DNA of 21,580 nucleotides from assembly GCA_910586515.1 (NCBI GenBank), contig CAJUGL010000008.1:1-21580 (forward strand). Direction: 5' to 3'. The notes beneath the pieces were generated by a model that made no database searches, was not told the origin of the DNA, and saw nothing but the letters and a program-made list of their open reading frames with translations. The position numbers and the translations under genes are program-made. The DNA is from an uncultured Acetatifactor sp. Lineage in GTDB: Bacteria; Bacillota; Clostridia; Lachnospirales; Lachnospiraceae. Below, piece after piece: positions 9,012-15,328 of this stretch. The first letter of the stretch is position 1, and each line of letters opens with the position of its first letter.

Positions 9012-9491
9012 TTGAAAAACTCCATTTTGGATAGACTGAATACTTACTTTCGTGAATATTTTTCTGATGCCACAAAACCGACCGCAAGGAACCTGTTCCT
9101 TTTGGTGGTAACAATACTCACGCTGGATACCTTCCGCTCTGTCCGGTTTGCAGGCCATGTGCTGTCCAAGCTTGCCGATACATCGCTGAATGCGTATTAT
9201 TACACACTCAGGACAGATAACTGTGACCATTCCCGCTGGAGTGATACTACTGTTTCCAAAGCGATGGGCGTAGTTCCAGATTCTCTTGAAGCGCAGCCGC
9301 TGCTCCTGTCCATTGATGACACCATGGTAGAGAAGTTCGGCAAAAAATTTGAACTCTGCTCAAAACTCTTTGACCATGCCACACATAATGGTTCCAATTA
9401 CCTGAACAGCCATTGTATGGTAAGCATCCTGCTGTCCTTCCCGGTTTTAAAGGACAGCAGGATCCAGTACCTGTCGGTTCCCCTAGAATAA
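9012..9491 (+). pseudogene. Truncated IS4/IS701-like DDE transposase, N-terminal fragment
   Basis: A plus-strand reading of 159 residues, opposite to all cassette genes, starting at TTG (KNSILDRLNTYF). The first catalytic Asp region reads LLSIDDTMVEKFGKKFE, followed by LFDHATHNGSNYLN and HCMVSILLSFPV, typical of a Lachnospiraceae DDE transposase family. Homology breaks off after YLSVPL at about 9486 and a stop follows at once; the rest of the enzyme (second and third acids) is missing. It lies in the gap between the peptide gene and the protease gene and is more GC-rich than both, so it is a later insertion that has decayed. Confidence 0.8.
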
Positions 9492-9917
9492 CTCGACCAT
9501 CTGTTAACATATCATAAATAGCATCTATGAATAGTGACAATCTGCATTCCTTTATCAAGAAGCTGCACATTCACTACTTCGTTCGCGTTTCGGTACGCAA
9601 GCATTCATAGGTGTCTTGTTTAATTCTCTATCAGTGATTGCGAAGATTAATAAGGTTTGTATGAAACAACTTCCCAAACCAATTTTTCGTATACTACTTG
9701 GATAAAACCCCAGAAAGCCAAAAGAAGGTTATTATTTCCAACATAGCTGAGCATATCATAATTATAATCAAATATTATTGCGCCAATATAGCATATCCAG
9801 TATCATTAATACTATAAACTCTTTTATTACAGTTTAACTACCAGAAAGCTATATTGGCTGACATCTTATTCCCATGTACAACGCATTAGTATTGAGAACA
9901 GACATCTTGTAACATTA
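9492..9917. other. Gene-poor stretch between transposase fragment and peptide gene
   Basis: I see no complete gene here. Between about 9520 and 9705 the plus strand reads as two short protein-like pieces in different frames (one containing LHSFIKKLHIHYFVRVSV, the next ending KQLPKPIFRILLG), which suggests a broken gene I cannot name. The right part holds the folded element described separately at 9782-9858. Confidence 0.4.
9782..9858 (-). repeat. Three-way-junction-like inverted repeat
   Basis: GCCAATATAGC (9782-9792) and GCTATATTGGC (9848-9858) are a perfect 11-bp inverted repeat. Nested inside are AGTAT/ATACT (9799-9803 with 9809-9813) and TAAACT/AGTTTA (9815-9820 with 9831-9836). Together they would fold into a closing stem with two hairpins. 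It sits 60 bases after the stop of the peptide gene on the minus strand and has no T-run, so it is not a classic terminator. It could be a structured RNA in the peptide transcript, or a mobile-element remnant. Confidence 0.45.
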
Positions 9918-10010
9918 CTACTTACCGGAATGGCAGCACGAGATACCCTGCTCCTTGTAAAACAAAACACAATTAACCGGTTTTTTAACTTTCTTTAACT
10001 TCTTGCGCAT
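9918..10010 (-). CDS. 30-residue Cys-containing peptide, candidate RiPP precursor
   Basis: A 30-codon gene starting ATG at 10010 and ending TAG at 9918. Its Shine-Dalgarno is near-perfect: AAAGGAGGTGAT, with seven bases between GGAGG and the ATG. The peptide begins MRKKLKKVKK, a strongly basic leader-like block. It then has Pro11, Cys14, an aromatic pair Phe17-Tyr18, and a Cys25-Cys26 pair near the end, before His-Ser-Gly-Lys. It lies 76 bases after the carrier-protein gene, on the same strand and next to a SPASM radical SAM gene. The basic N-terminus and C-terminal cysteines recall the CLI_3235-type clostridial precursors, though this one is short. Modified residues would most likely be around Cys14-Cys26. 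It may be a bacteriocin or a signal; the sequence does not tell. The gene call is secure on signals; the role is inferred. Confidence 0.75.
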   Translation of the reverse strand: MRKKLKKVKKPVNCVLFYKEQGISCCHSGK

Positions 10011-10047
10011 TAAATCACCTCCTTTTAGTTTATTCTATAAAACCATT

Positions 10048-10079
10048 TTAAGGATTGCCTTAAGACTAACTCTCCTTAA
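10048..10079 (-). promoter_or_regulatory. Inverted repeat ahead of the peptide gene
   Basis: TTAAGGA (10048-10054) and TCCTTAA (10073-10079) form a 7-bp stem in the gap between the carrier-protein gene and the peptide. On the minus strand a TATAGAAT follows at about 10038-10031. It could be an operator, a processing stem that sets higher peptide expression, or a weak attenuator. Confidence 0.3.
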
Positions 10080-10086
10080 AACAATT

Positions 10087-10314
10087 TCATGCAATTAATG
10101 AAACAACCACATCACAAAAATCACCTAATGTTAAAGTTTTATCTATCCTCAAATTATCTTCAGTAAACTCAATATGAAATTCTTCCTCAATATCAATAAC
10201 AATTGTTATAAACTGGATTGAGTCAAATTCCAGCTCCTCTGTATCATCTGAAATAAAAAGACCATTTCTTTCAATTATATCCTTCATCCGATTTTCAATA
10301 TAATCTCTATCCAT
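10087..10314 (-). CDS. Acyl carrier protein-like, peptide-maturation type
   Basis: A 75-residue acidic protein with the acyl-carrier fold. The phosphopantetheine site reads LEFDSIQFITIVI, with Ser32 in D-S-I, where classical carriers have D-S-L, followed by the helix DIEEEFHIEF. It should carry a thioester-bound group in the cytoplasm. Its place between the radical SAM gene and the short peptide fits the ACP-related protein (TIGR04069, from memory) of clostridial Cys-rich peptide cassettes. It lacks a biotinylation Lys motif, so it is not a biotin carrier for the carboxyltransferase at the head of the cassette. The start codon has GGGAG five bases upstream. What it carries is unknown. Confidence 0.88.
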   Translation of the reverse strand: MDRDYIENRMKDIIERNGLFISDDTEELEFDSIQFITIVIDIEEEFHIEFTEDNLRIDKTLTLGDFCDVVVSLIA

Positions 10315-10378
10315 TTTTACTCCCTACTTAGTTATGTATTTTCCTTATTTTCACGAAATTCATATTAATACTAATAAA

Positions 10379-10408
10379 TCAGGAGAGGTGTACTAATCTT
10401 AGTCCTGA
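10379..10408 (-). promoter_or_regulatory. Hairpin between the radical SAM and carrier-protein genes
   Basis: TCAGGA (10379-10384) pairs with TCCTGA (10403-10408), with a smaller ACTA/TAGT stem inside. It separates the end of the radical SAM gene from the carrier-protein gene and could be an RNA-processing or regulatory hairpin. No T-run follows. Confidence 0.25.
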
Positions 10409-10411
10409 GCA

Positions 10412-10495
10412 TTAGTTTGCTTTAATTACAAAAGGCAAAGCCCTTACCATTGTATTCTCATCCATCCCCACCAAATTATACCCTTCATTTACCAT
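10412..10495 (-). CDS. 27-residue open frame overlapping the end of the radical SAM gene
   Basis: ATG at 10495 overlaps the TGG-TAA end of the radical SAM gene by seven bases (ATGGTAA), the geometry of translational coupling, and the frame runs to TAA at 10412. The peptide has the core EGYNLVGMDENTMVRALPF. There is no clear separate Shine-Dalgarno. It could be a second small peptide, a leftover of a lost gene, or the true end of a longer enzyme after a frameshift. I do not recognise it. Confidence 0.3.
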   Translation of the reverse strand: MVNEGYNLVGMDENTMVRALPFVIKAN

Positions 10496-11841
10496 AATTC
10501 TATTTCTTTTGCCTCATCAATTAATTCCCTCAATGTTAATCTATAATTATCTTTGCTAATCTCACACTTTTCTAAATTATTTTCAGAAAACTTTTTAACA
10601 TGGGGACAAGTAGCTTTTAAACAAATAGGCAACATTGAACACGATTTACATTGCTCATCAATTTGCGCCCTTACGGTCCACTTTGCTTTTTTATATTTAT
10701 TTAACATTAATTTTCCGCTTGGCTCAAGATAACCTATTATATTGGTATTATGTTGAAGGGTTTTATTTTCTTTTGCAATATCATTACAAAGAGTACATTT
10801 TGCCACCGATCCATCTACATTTATAATATAAGCATTATTCTTACAAGCACAGCATAACACATCTTCAAATTTAGGCTTATGTATAAAGGGTCTTAATAAA
10901 AGTTCATATGATTTCTTATTAAGATCTTCGATAATACCCCAAACATCATTTGTAACTATATCTTTTCCTGCATTATCCATTCCTCCCCAGTCCTCAATAG
11001 GATGCCAAATAATCGAAAACCTTTTGTCATTTCCAAAATTTTCTTTAAGCACTTTCAAAAAATCGTCAAGGTTTGCTAATAATTCCCGAGAAATATTTAC
11101 CCTAATACTTATATGGAAATACTTTAAATTCGATCGTCTAATATCATTCAAATTATTCATTATTGTTTTGTAAGAATTGCATCGGCTATCCACATGCGGA
11201 CGATAAAAATTATGTATATCTTCGGTTCCATCCAATGTTATCTGATAATACAATAAATTAGCCCTTACCAATGAAGTAAACGTGTTAATATCAAGATTGT
11301 ATCCATTTGTTGTTATATTTGATACAAGTGGTGTTTTTTCCATCCTACATATATTCTTTATTTCCTGCATGAAGTCTAATAAAAAATCTTTATCCAGTAA
11401 CGGTTCACCACCAAACCAACTAATATATACTCGTTTATAATACCGCGCTTCCCTTTTTAAATATTTAAGAATACTATCTCTAACTTCAGTAGGCATAAAT
11501 TGACTCTCATGGTTTTCCCAACAGTATTTGCATCTCAAATTACAAGCTACTGTTGGATAAATTACTAGATTCAACTCACTGTTTCCATATGTTGCCTCAT
11601 AATATTTATCATCTAGCAATTCATCCTCATCCACATCATTATCAATCAATATATTATTTTCGTTCAATACATCAATCACTTTTAGGTCAACACCATCATA
11701 TATCCCTGTCGAAAGAAGCCTTTTTATTTCTTCATTAAAACTACCTTTTATTTTTACTATATTTCCTTCTAATAAATTAGTAATAACTACATAATCTTGA
11801 TATTCTTCCCAATTTACAAATTTTCCAACTTTCAATTTCAT
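10489..11841 (-). CDS. SPASM-domain radical SAM peptide maturase (CcpM-like)
   Basis: A 450-residue radical SAM enzyme. Residues 1-90 form an N-terminal peptide-recognition-like region. The radical cluster motif is C100-x3-C104-x2-C107 in VACNLRCKYCWE, followed by the SAM-binding GGEP at 144-147. The SPASM region supplies auxiliary iron-sulfur ligands: Cys330, 331, 333, 349 (in a G-x4-C), 352, then C398-x2-C401-x5-C407-x4-C412 and Cys426. Such enzymes use SAM-derived radicals to make thioether or carbon-carbon links, or to epimerise residues, in ribosomal peptides. The neighbouring Cys-containing peptide is the evident substrate. GGAGGAATGTATG gives a strong start. The architecture matches what I recall of CcpM (TIGR04068), but the exact bond made cannot be read from sequence. 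Confidence 0.92.
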   Translation of the reverse strand: MKLKVGKFVNWEEYQDYVVITNLLEGNIVKIKGSFNEEIKRLLSTGIYDGVDLKVIDVLNENNILIDNDVDEDELLDDKYYEATYGNSELNLVIYPTVACNLRCKYCWENHESQFMPTEVRDSILKYLKREARYYKRVYISWFGGEPLLDKDFLLDFMQEIKNICRMEKTPLVSNITTNGYNLDINTFTSLVRANLLYYQITLDGTEDIHNFYRPHVDSRCNSYKTIMNNLNDIRRSNLKYFHISIRVNISRELLANLDDFLKVLKENFGNDKRFSIIWHPIEDWGGMDNAGKDIVTNDVWGIIEDLNKKSYELLLRPFIHKPKFEDVLCCACKNNAYIINVDGSVAKCTLCNDIAKENKTLQHNTNIIGYLEPSGKLMLNKYKKAKWTVRAQIDEQCKSCSMLPICLKATCPHVKKFSENNLEKCEISKDNYRLTLRELIDEAKEIELW

Positions 11842-11877
11842 ACATTCCTCCGACTTTCATATGTATTACAAAACTTT

Positions 11878-11949
11878 GTCATTAGCCAATAAAGGGGGTG
11901 TTATTTATGGCACTTCTAAGCCATACCAACAAACATGTTGACTAATACC
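11878..11949. mobile_element. Degraded copy of the MITE found at 13773-13874
   Basis: The right end GGTATTAGTCAA (read inward) and a left end GTCATTAGCCAA match the 12-bp termini of the copy at 13773. About 45 bases on the right side, from TTTATGGCACTTC to TTGACTAA, align with roughly six or seven mismatches. The left-centre is deleted relative to the other copy and no target duplication remains. It lies 37 bases upstream of the radical SAM start, between that gene and the carboxyltransferase. Confidence 0.65.
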
Positions 11950-12000
11950 TAATGTTCAGTGCAATCTACTATTTCTAAATATACAGATACTATTTTTACA

Positions 12001-13620
12001 CTAAAAATTTCTAAACTTATTATATCTTTGGTTAACTATTGCTTCTTCTCCCCTTCTACTATATTTCATAATAAATTGATAAATCTCGCTATCAACTTCA
12101 CTGCATATTTTTTCAATATTATGAATACTAGCAATCTCATCTTCTTTAATGACTCTATCTATGATACCTGAACATAGTAATTCCTTTGCTTCAAATGTCA
12201 TAGCCTGTGCTGCATCATATGCTCTCGAATTATCTTTCCATATAATACTTGCGTAAGACTCAGGTGTTACAACAGAATATATAGAATTTTCAAGCATCCA
12301 CACTTCATTAGCAATTGCCAATGCTAATGCACCACCACTCGCTCCTTCTCCCACTATTATAGCCAAAATAGGAACCTTTATAGATAACATTTCATATAAA
12401 TTATGTGCAATACTTGCAGCTTGTCCTTTAGTCTCAGCATCTATACCACATGCCGCCCCAATAGTATCTATAAAACATATTATTGGTCTCTGAAATTTTT
12501 CTGCTTGTTTCATTAACCTTAACGATTTTCTAAACCCGATCGGTGATGTCATCCCCCAATTTCGCCGAATCGCCTCATTCAGAGATTTTTTTCCCTTTTC
12601 TTGCCCAATAACGGTTACTGGGTATCCATGAAAATATGCTATCCCGCCAACAATTGATTCGTCATCTCCCGATATTCTGTCTCCATGTAATTCTATAAAT
12701 TCATCAAATATTTCTTTTATATAATCTAAACTTGATGGGCGTTCTATCATACGTGCCAATTTTACCTTTTCCCATTTGTCATATTTTTTCATTTGCTTAT
12801 TTACGCTTTGAATAATAAACTTTTGGTTAGACCAGCAAACTCCTTTCCCAATATTTTTATGTTGACTAATTATTCGAGAAATATAACTTTTTACCTCATC
12901 TCTAGCAATAATTTTATCAATACAACCACACTCTTTCTGAAACTCAGCTGTTTGGTAATTTTTAAACGAATCAATACCAATATTTTGTTCCACTACCCTA
13001 GCTCCAGCAAATCCTATCATCGCTCCCTTTTCTGCCAAAACAATATCTGCTGACAATGCAAAACTCGCTAAAACCCCTCCCATTGTAGGATTAGTCAATA
13101 CAGAAATATACAACAGCCCCGCTTCACTATGTTTTTTTACAGCAGCCACAGTTTTACCCATCTGCAAAAGTGAAACTATTCCTTCTTGCACGCGAGCCCC
13201 TCCAGAACAGCAAAAAATTAGTACAGGTATTTGCTTTTGTGTTGCACGTTCAAACATCAATGTTATTTTTTCTCCAACTATATATCCCATACTTGCCATC
13301 ATGAATCTAATATCCATTGCTGCTATAGCAACATGCATTCCGTCAATATCTATCTCACCTGTACAGATTGCATCATTTTCTTCATACTTATGAGATATCT
13401 TTTTCATCTGCTCAATATATTCCTTATTATTTATTAAAGCAGATAATTCAACACTTGTATCCCATTCATTAAATGTACCTTTATCAGCTAAAGCCAAAAT
13501 ACGCTTTCTTCCATAATAAGACATATAATTTCCACAATATGGACAAATAAAATAATTCTTATCCAATTCTTTTTCTAGAGTTTCAGATTTACATAATTTA
13601 CAAACTCTTTTCTTAATCAC
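12001..13620 (-). CDS. Fused acetyl-CoA carboxylase carboxyltransferase (beta-alpha)
   Basis: A 539-residue protein joining both carboxyltransferase subunits. The beta part (about 1-290) has the zinc ribbon Cys7, Cys10, Cys26, Cys29, the SGGARVQEG segment (139-147) and the oxyanion turn PTMGGVLASF. The alpha part (about 291-520) has HGDRISGDDESIVGG, GQEKGKKS, FIDTIGAACGID where the usual enzyme has FIDTPGAYPG, and GEGASGGALA (424-433). It should move a carboxyl group from biotin to acetyl-CoA or a similar thioester. The usual partners, biotin carboxylase and carrier, are absent here. Its place at the head of a peptide cassette, with a carrier protein two genes on, suggests a dedicated acyl supply rather than housekeeping fatty-acid synthesis. 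It starts GTG with AGGAG six bases upstream. MITE copies lie on both sides. Confidence 0.88.
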   Translation of the reverse strand: MIKKRVCKLCKSETLEKELDKNYFICPYCGNYMSYYGRKRILALADKGTFNEWDTSVELSALINNKEYIEQMKKISHKYEENDAICTGEIDIDGMHVAIAAMDIRFMMASMGYIVGEKITLMFERATQKQIPVLIFCCSGGARVQEGIVSLLQMGKTVAAVKKHSEAGLLYISVLTNPTMGGVLASFALSADIVLAEKGAMIGFAGARVVEQNIGIDSFKNYQTAEFQKECGCIDKIIARDEVKSYISRIISQHKNIGKGVCWSNQKFIIQSVNKQMKKYDKWEKVKLARMIERPSSLDYIKEIFDEFIELHGDRISGDDESIVGGIAYFHGYPVTVIGQEKGKKSLNEAIRRNWGMTSPIGFRKSLRLMKQAEKFQRPIICFIDTIGAACGIDAETKGQAASIAHNLYEMLSIKVPILAIIVGEGASGGALALAIANEVWMLENSIYSVVTPESYASIIWKDNSRAYDAAQAMTFEAKELLCSGIIDRVIKEDEIASIHNIEKICSEVDSEIYQFIMKYSRRGEEAIVNQRYNKFRNF

Positions 13621-13665
13621 TTATTTCTCCTGTAATATATTTATAATAATATAAGGTATCTTCTT

Positions 13666-13694
13666 TATTTATATATTGATGTTCAAAAGTTCAA
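13666..13694 (-). promoter_or_regulatory. Candidate promoter for the peptide cassette
   Basis: On the minus strand TTGAAC (13694-13689), a 17-base spacer and TAAATA (13671-13666) form a near-consensus vegetative promoter, 45 bases before the GTG at 13620. The TTGAAC is repeated 8 bases on (TTGAACTTTTGAAC), which may be a regulator site overlapping the promoter. Confidence 0.4.
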
Positions 13695-13772
13695 CCAAAT
13701 GCTCTTGAGAACTAGAACTATAAGTAACTATTTATGATACACAGTATTTTTCTAAATATCTAAGTTATTTAT

Positions 13773-13874
13773 GGTGTTAGTCAATAACCAGGTTGGTTTC
13801 CGGATTTTTGTTATATCGGGATTCCGTGTTTATGGCACTTCCGAACCGTACCAACACATATGTTGACTAACGCC
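13773..13874. mobile_element. 102-bp MITE with 12-bp terminal repeats and an 8-bp target duplication
   Basis: The left end GGTGTTAGTCAA and right end TTGACTAACGCC are inverted copies with one mismatch. The element is flanked on both sides by an identical TTATTTAT (13765-13772 and 13875-13882), a perfect 8-bp target-site duplication. GG-ends with an AT-rich 8-bp duplication point to an ISL3- or IS1595-type transposase acting in trans. It encodes nothing beyond a 12-codon frame. It sits upstream of the carboxyltransferase promoter, about 80 bases away. Confidence 0.8.
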
Positions 13875-13882
13875 TTATTTAT

Positions 13883-14263
13883 TAATATCATGTATTCATC
13901 CAACAAACAATACACTTTGCATAAATGGTTCGTTATAGAGCATAAACGGTTACTTTGCTTTCACATTCATTCGAGAAAGGGAATCCACATCCCTACCCTT
14001 AAAAGCAAACGTGGCAAAACAAACAGGCAGACCACAAGAAAAATCCAAAAGCTTTTTTGCAGTTCCTCCTTTAAATAAAATATACTCTCGGAATCTCCAA
14101 TCCTTATTTTATGCGATTCCAGACCCCATTTTTATAAATTCTCCCACTTTTTTCAAAAAGCTATTGACAAATCGCAAAAAATGCGGCGCTTCGCGCCCTT
14201 AATTATGAAGATAATTCATTCCGGCCTCAGCCGGTGCAGACTTTTTGATTGGGGGCACTTTTA
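13883..14263. other. Intergenic stretch, no gene seen
   Basis: Short open frames occur on both strands but none has a credible start signal or family. Near 14190 there is a small GGCGC-TTC-GCGCC hairpin, and a TTGACA at 14164-14169 that may belong to the promoter of the transposase remnant that follows. Otherwise nothing is visible. Confidence 0.4.
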
Positions 14264-15025
14264 TGAACCCTTATAATTCCGGCGGGCATTCCGCCTACCA
14301 GAACCGTGTCCTGGCACAGCTTCATAAATACTGTCTACACTGCCGCAAAGGAGCGTAAAAAACATACTTGCCTCTGCCTCGAAAGGGAATCAGGGACTGT
14401 AGCTACGACCATATCTACAGACGGCCTGACTGTAACATCGGGATTCCCACCAAGAATGCTGGTATTTCAGCTATGACCTGTACATGCTCACCGCCGCTGA
14501 TTCAGAAAATGACCTGCCTGTATTCCCTTTCCTCGGCTCTGCGTCCAAGCATGACTCCATCAGTTTCCTTTATAACTGATTCTACATGAAACAGTTCCTC
14601 TCGAAGCGAAAGTCACAAAGCTCCTCCTGGACTCTGCACATGACACCATGCCTTATTATGAATACTGCCGTAAACATAAGAGCATTCCATTCATTGATCT
14701 CAATGCCGACAGGGGACGTCCACCTGTATACAAGGATGCCTTTACCATCAATGATGACGGTGTCCCTGTATGCCGGGAAGGCCATGCCATGCGCAGGGAC
14801 AGCACGGAATCCGCCAAAGGAAGGACAGAATTCAAATGCCCAAAAATCAGCTTTGCCAGTGGCAATGTGACCTGTACCTGTGAAAATCCATGCTCTGATG
14901 TTAAATATGTCAGAACTGTACACCTTGCCATAAAGGACAATCCGAGGCTTTTCAATGACTCGCCGCGCAGCAGCAGAGAGTGGAAGCTAGAATACAATGT
15001 AAGGACTTCTGCGGAACGCTGTAAC
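14264..15025 (+). pseudogene. Degraded transposase (Lachnospiraceae DDE type), multiply frameshifted
   Basis: Starts at ATG 14264 after GGGGGCAC with NPYNSGGHSAYQNRVLAQLH. The continuous protein can be followed only by changing frame: ERESGTVATTISTDGLTV, then YDLYMLTAADSENDLPVFPF, then LLLDSAHDTMPYYEYC, then DLNADRGRPPVYKD to REWKLEYNVRTSAERCN. At least three frame changes and two in-frame stops (TAA at 14357, TGA at 14578) are present. The middle carries a Cys-rich insert (FKCPKISF ... CTCENPC). Homology ends abruptly at about 15025, exactly where the Tn7-like terminal sequence begins, and the last third of the enzyme is missing. Confidence 0.8.
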
Positions 15026-15305
15026 TGTTCAGTTACAAATATGTTTGATAATTAAACACTTTTTTGCTTAGTCTGTGACAAATGGATTGACAATTTGTCC
15101 ATTGGAAAATGAACCGCCTCGACTCTTCGTTAAATTCCAGATAATATCAATTACAAATAGTTTGACAAAACCACGTATCATAAAAACTGGCGTTAACCTG
15201 CCTCTCCGCCTTTCACCTATTTATCTATGACCTGGTAAACTGTCAAACTATTTGTTATTTTGGCAATCTATTTGTTATTATGTCAAACTCATTTGTCAAT
15301 TAACA
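15026..15305. mobile_element. 280-bp miniature element with Tn7/Tn5053-family-like ends
   Basis: Both outer ends begin TGTT and, seven bases in, carry an 18-bp site: TTACAAATATGTTTGATA at 15033-15050, and the inverse of 15281-15298, TGACAAATGAGTTTGACA. Two more copies follow on each side. The left sites lie apart, at 15076-15092 and 15151-15167; the right sites are packed at a 20-bp period, at 15241-15257 and 15261-15277, in the opposite orientation. The consensus is TNACAAATAGTTTGACA. Three spaced sites on one end and closely packed sites on the other is the layout of Tn7-type transposon ends bound by a TnsB-like transposase. Only about 70 bases remain between the ends and there is no gene. 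No 5-bp target duplication is seen (GTAAC against ACCTG). Confidence 0.6.
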
Positions 15306-15328
15306 ACCTGTACTTTTACTATTTCTGC

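Noticed and set aside
9247..9570. A 107-codon minus-strand frame across the transposase fragment
   Set aside because: Most of it is antisense to the recognisable transposase, and it runs across the break point of the fragment.
11908..11946. 12-codon frame starting ATGGCACTTC in both MITE copies, considered as a small peptide
   Set aside because: It is contained in the repeated element and only partly conserved between the copies, so it is more simply explained as element sequence.
15241..15298. 20-bp-period repeats considered as a CRISPR array or plasmid iterons
   Set aside because: There is no constant spacer length with unrelated spacers, and inverted copies with matching TGTT ends on the left side fit transposon ends better.
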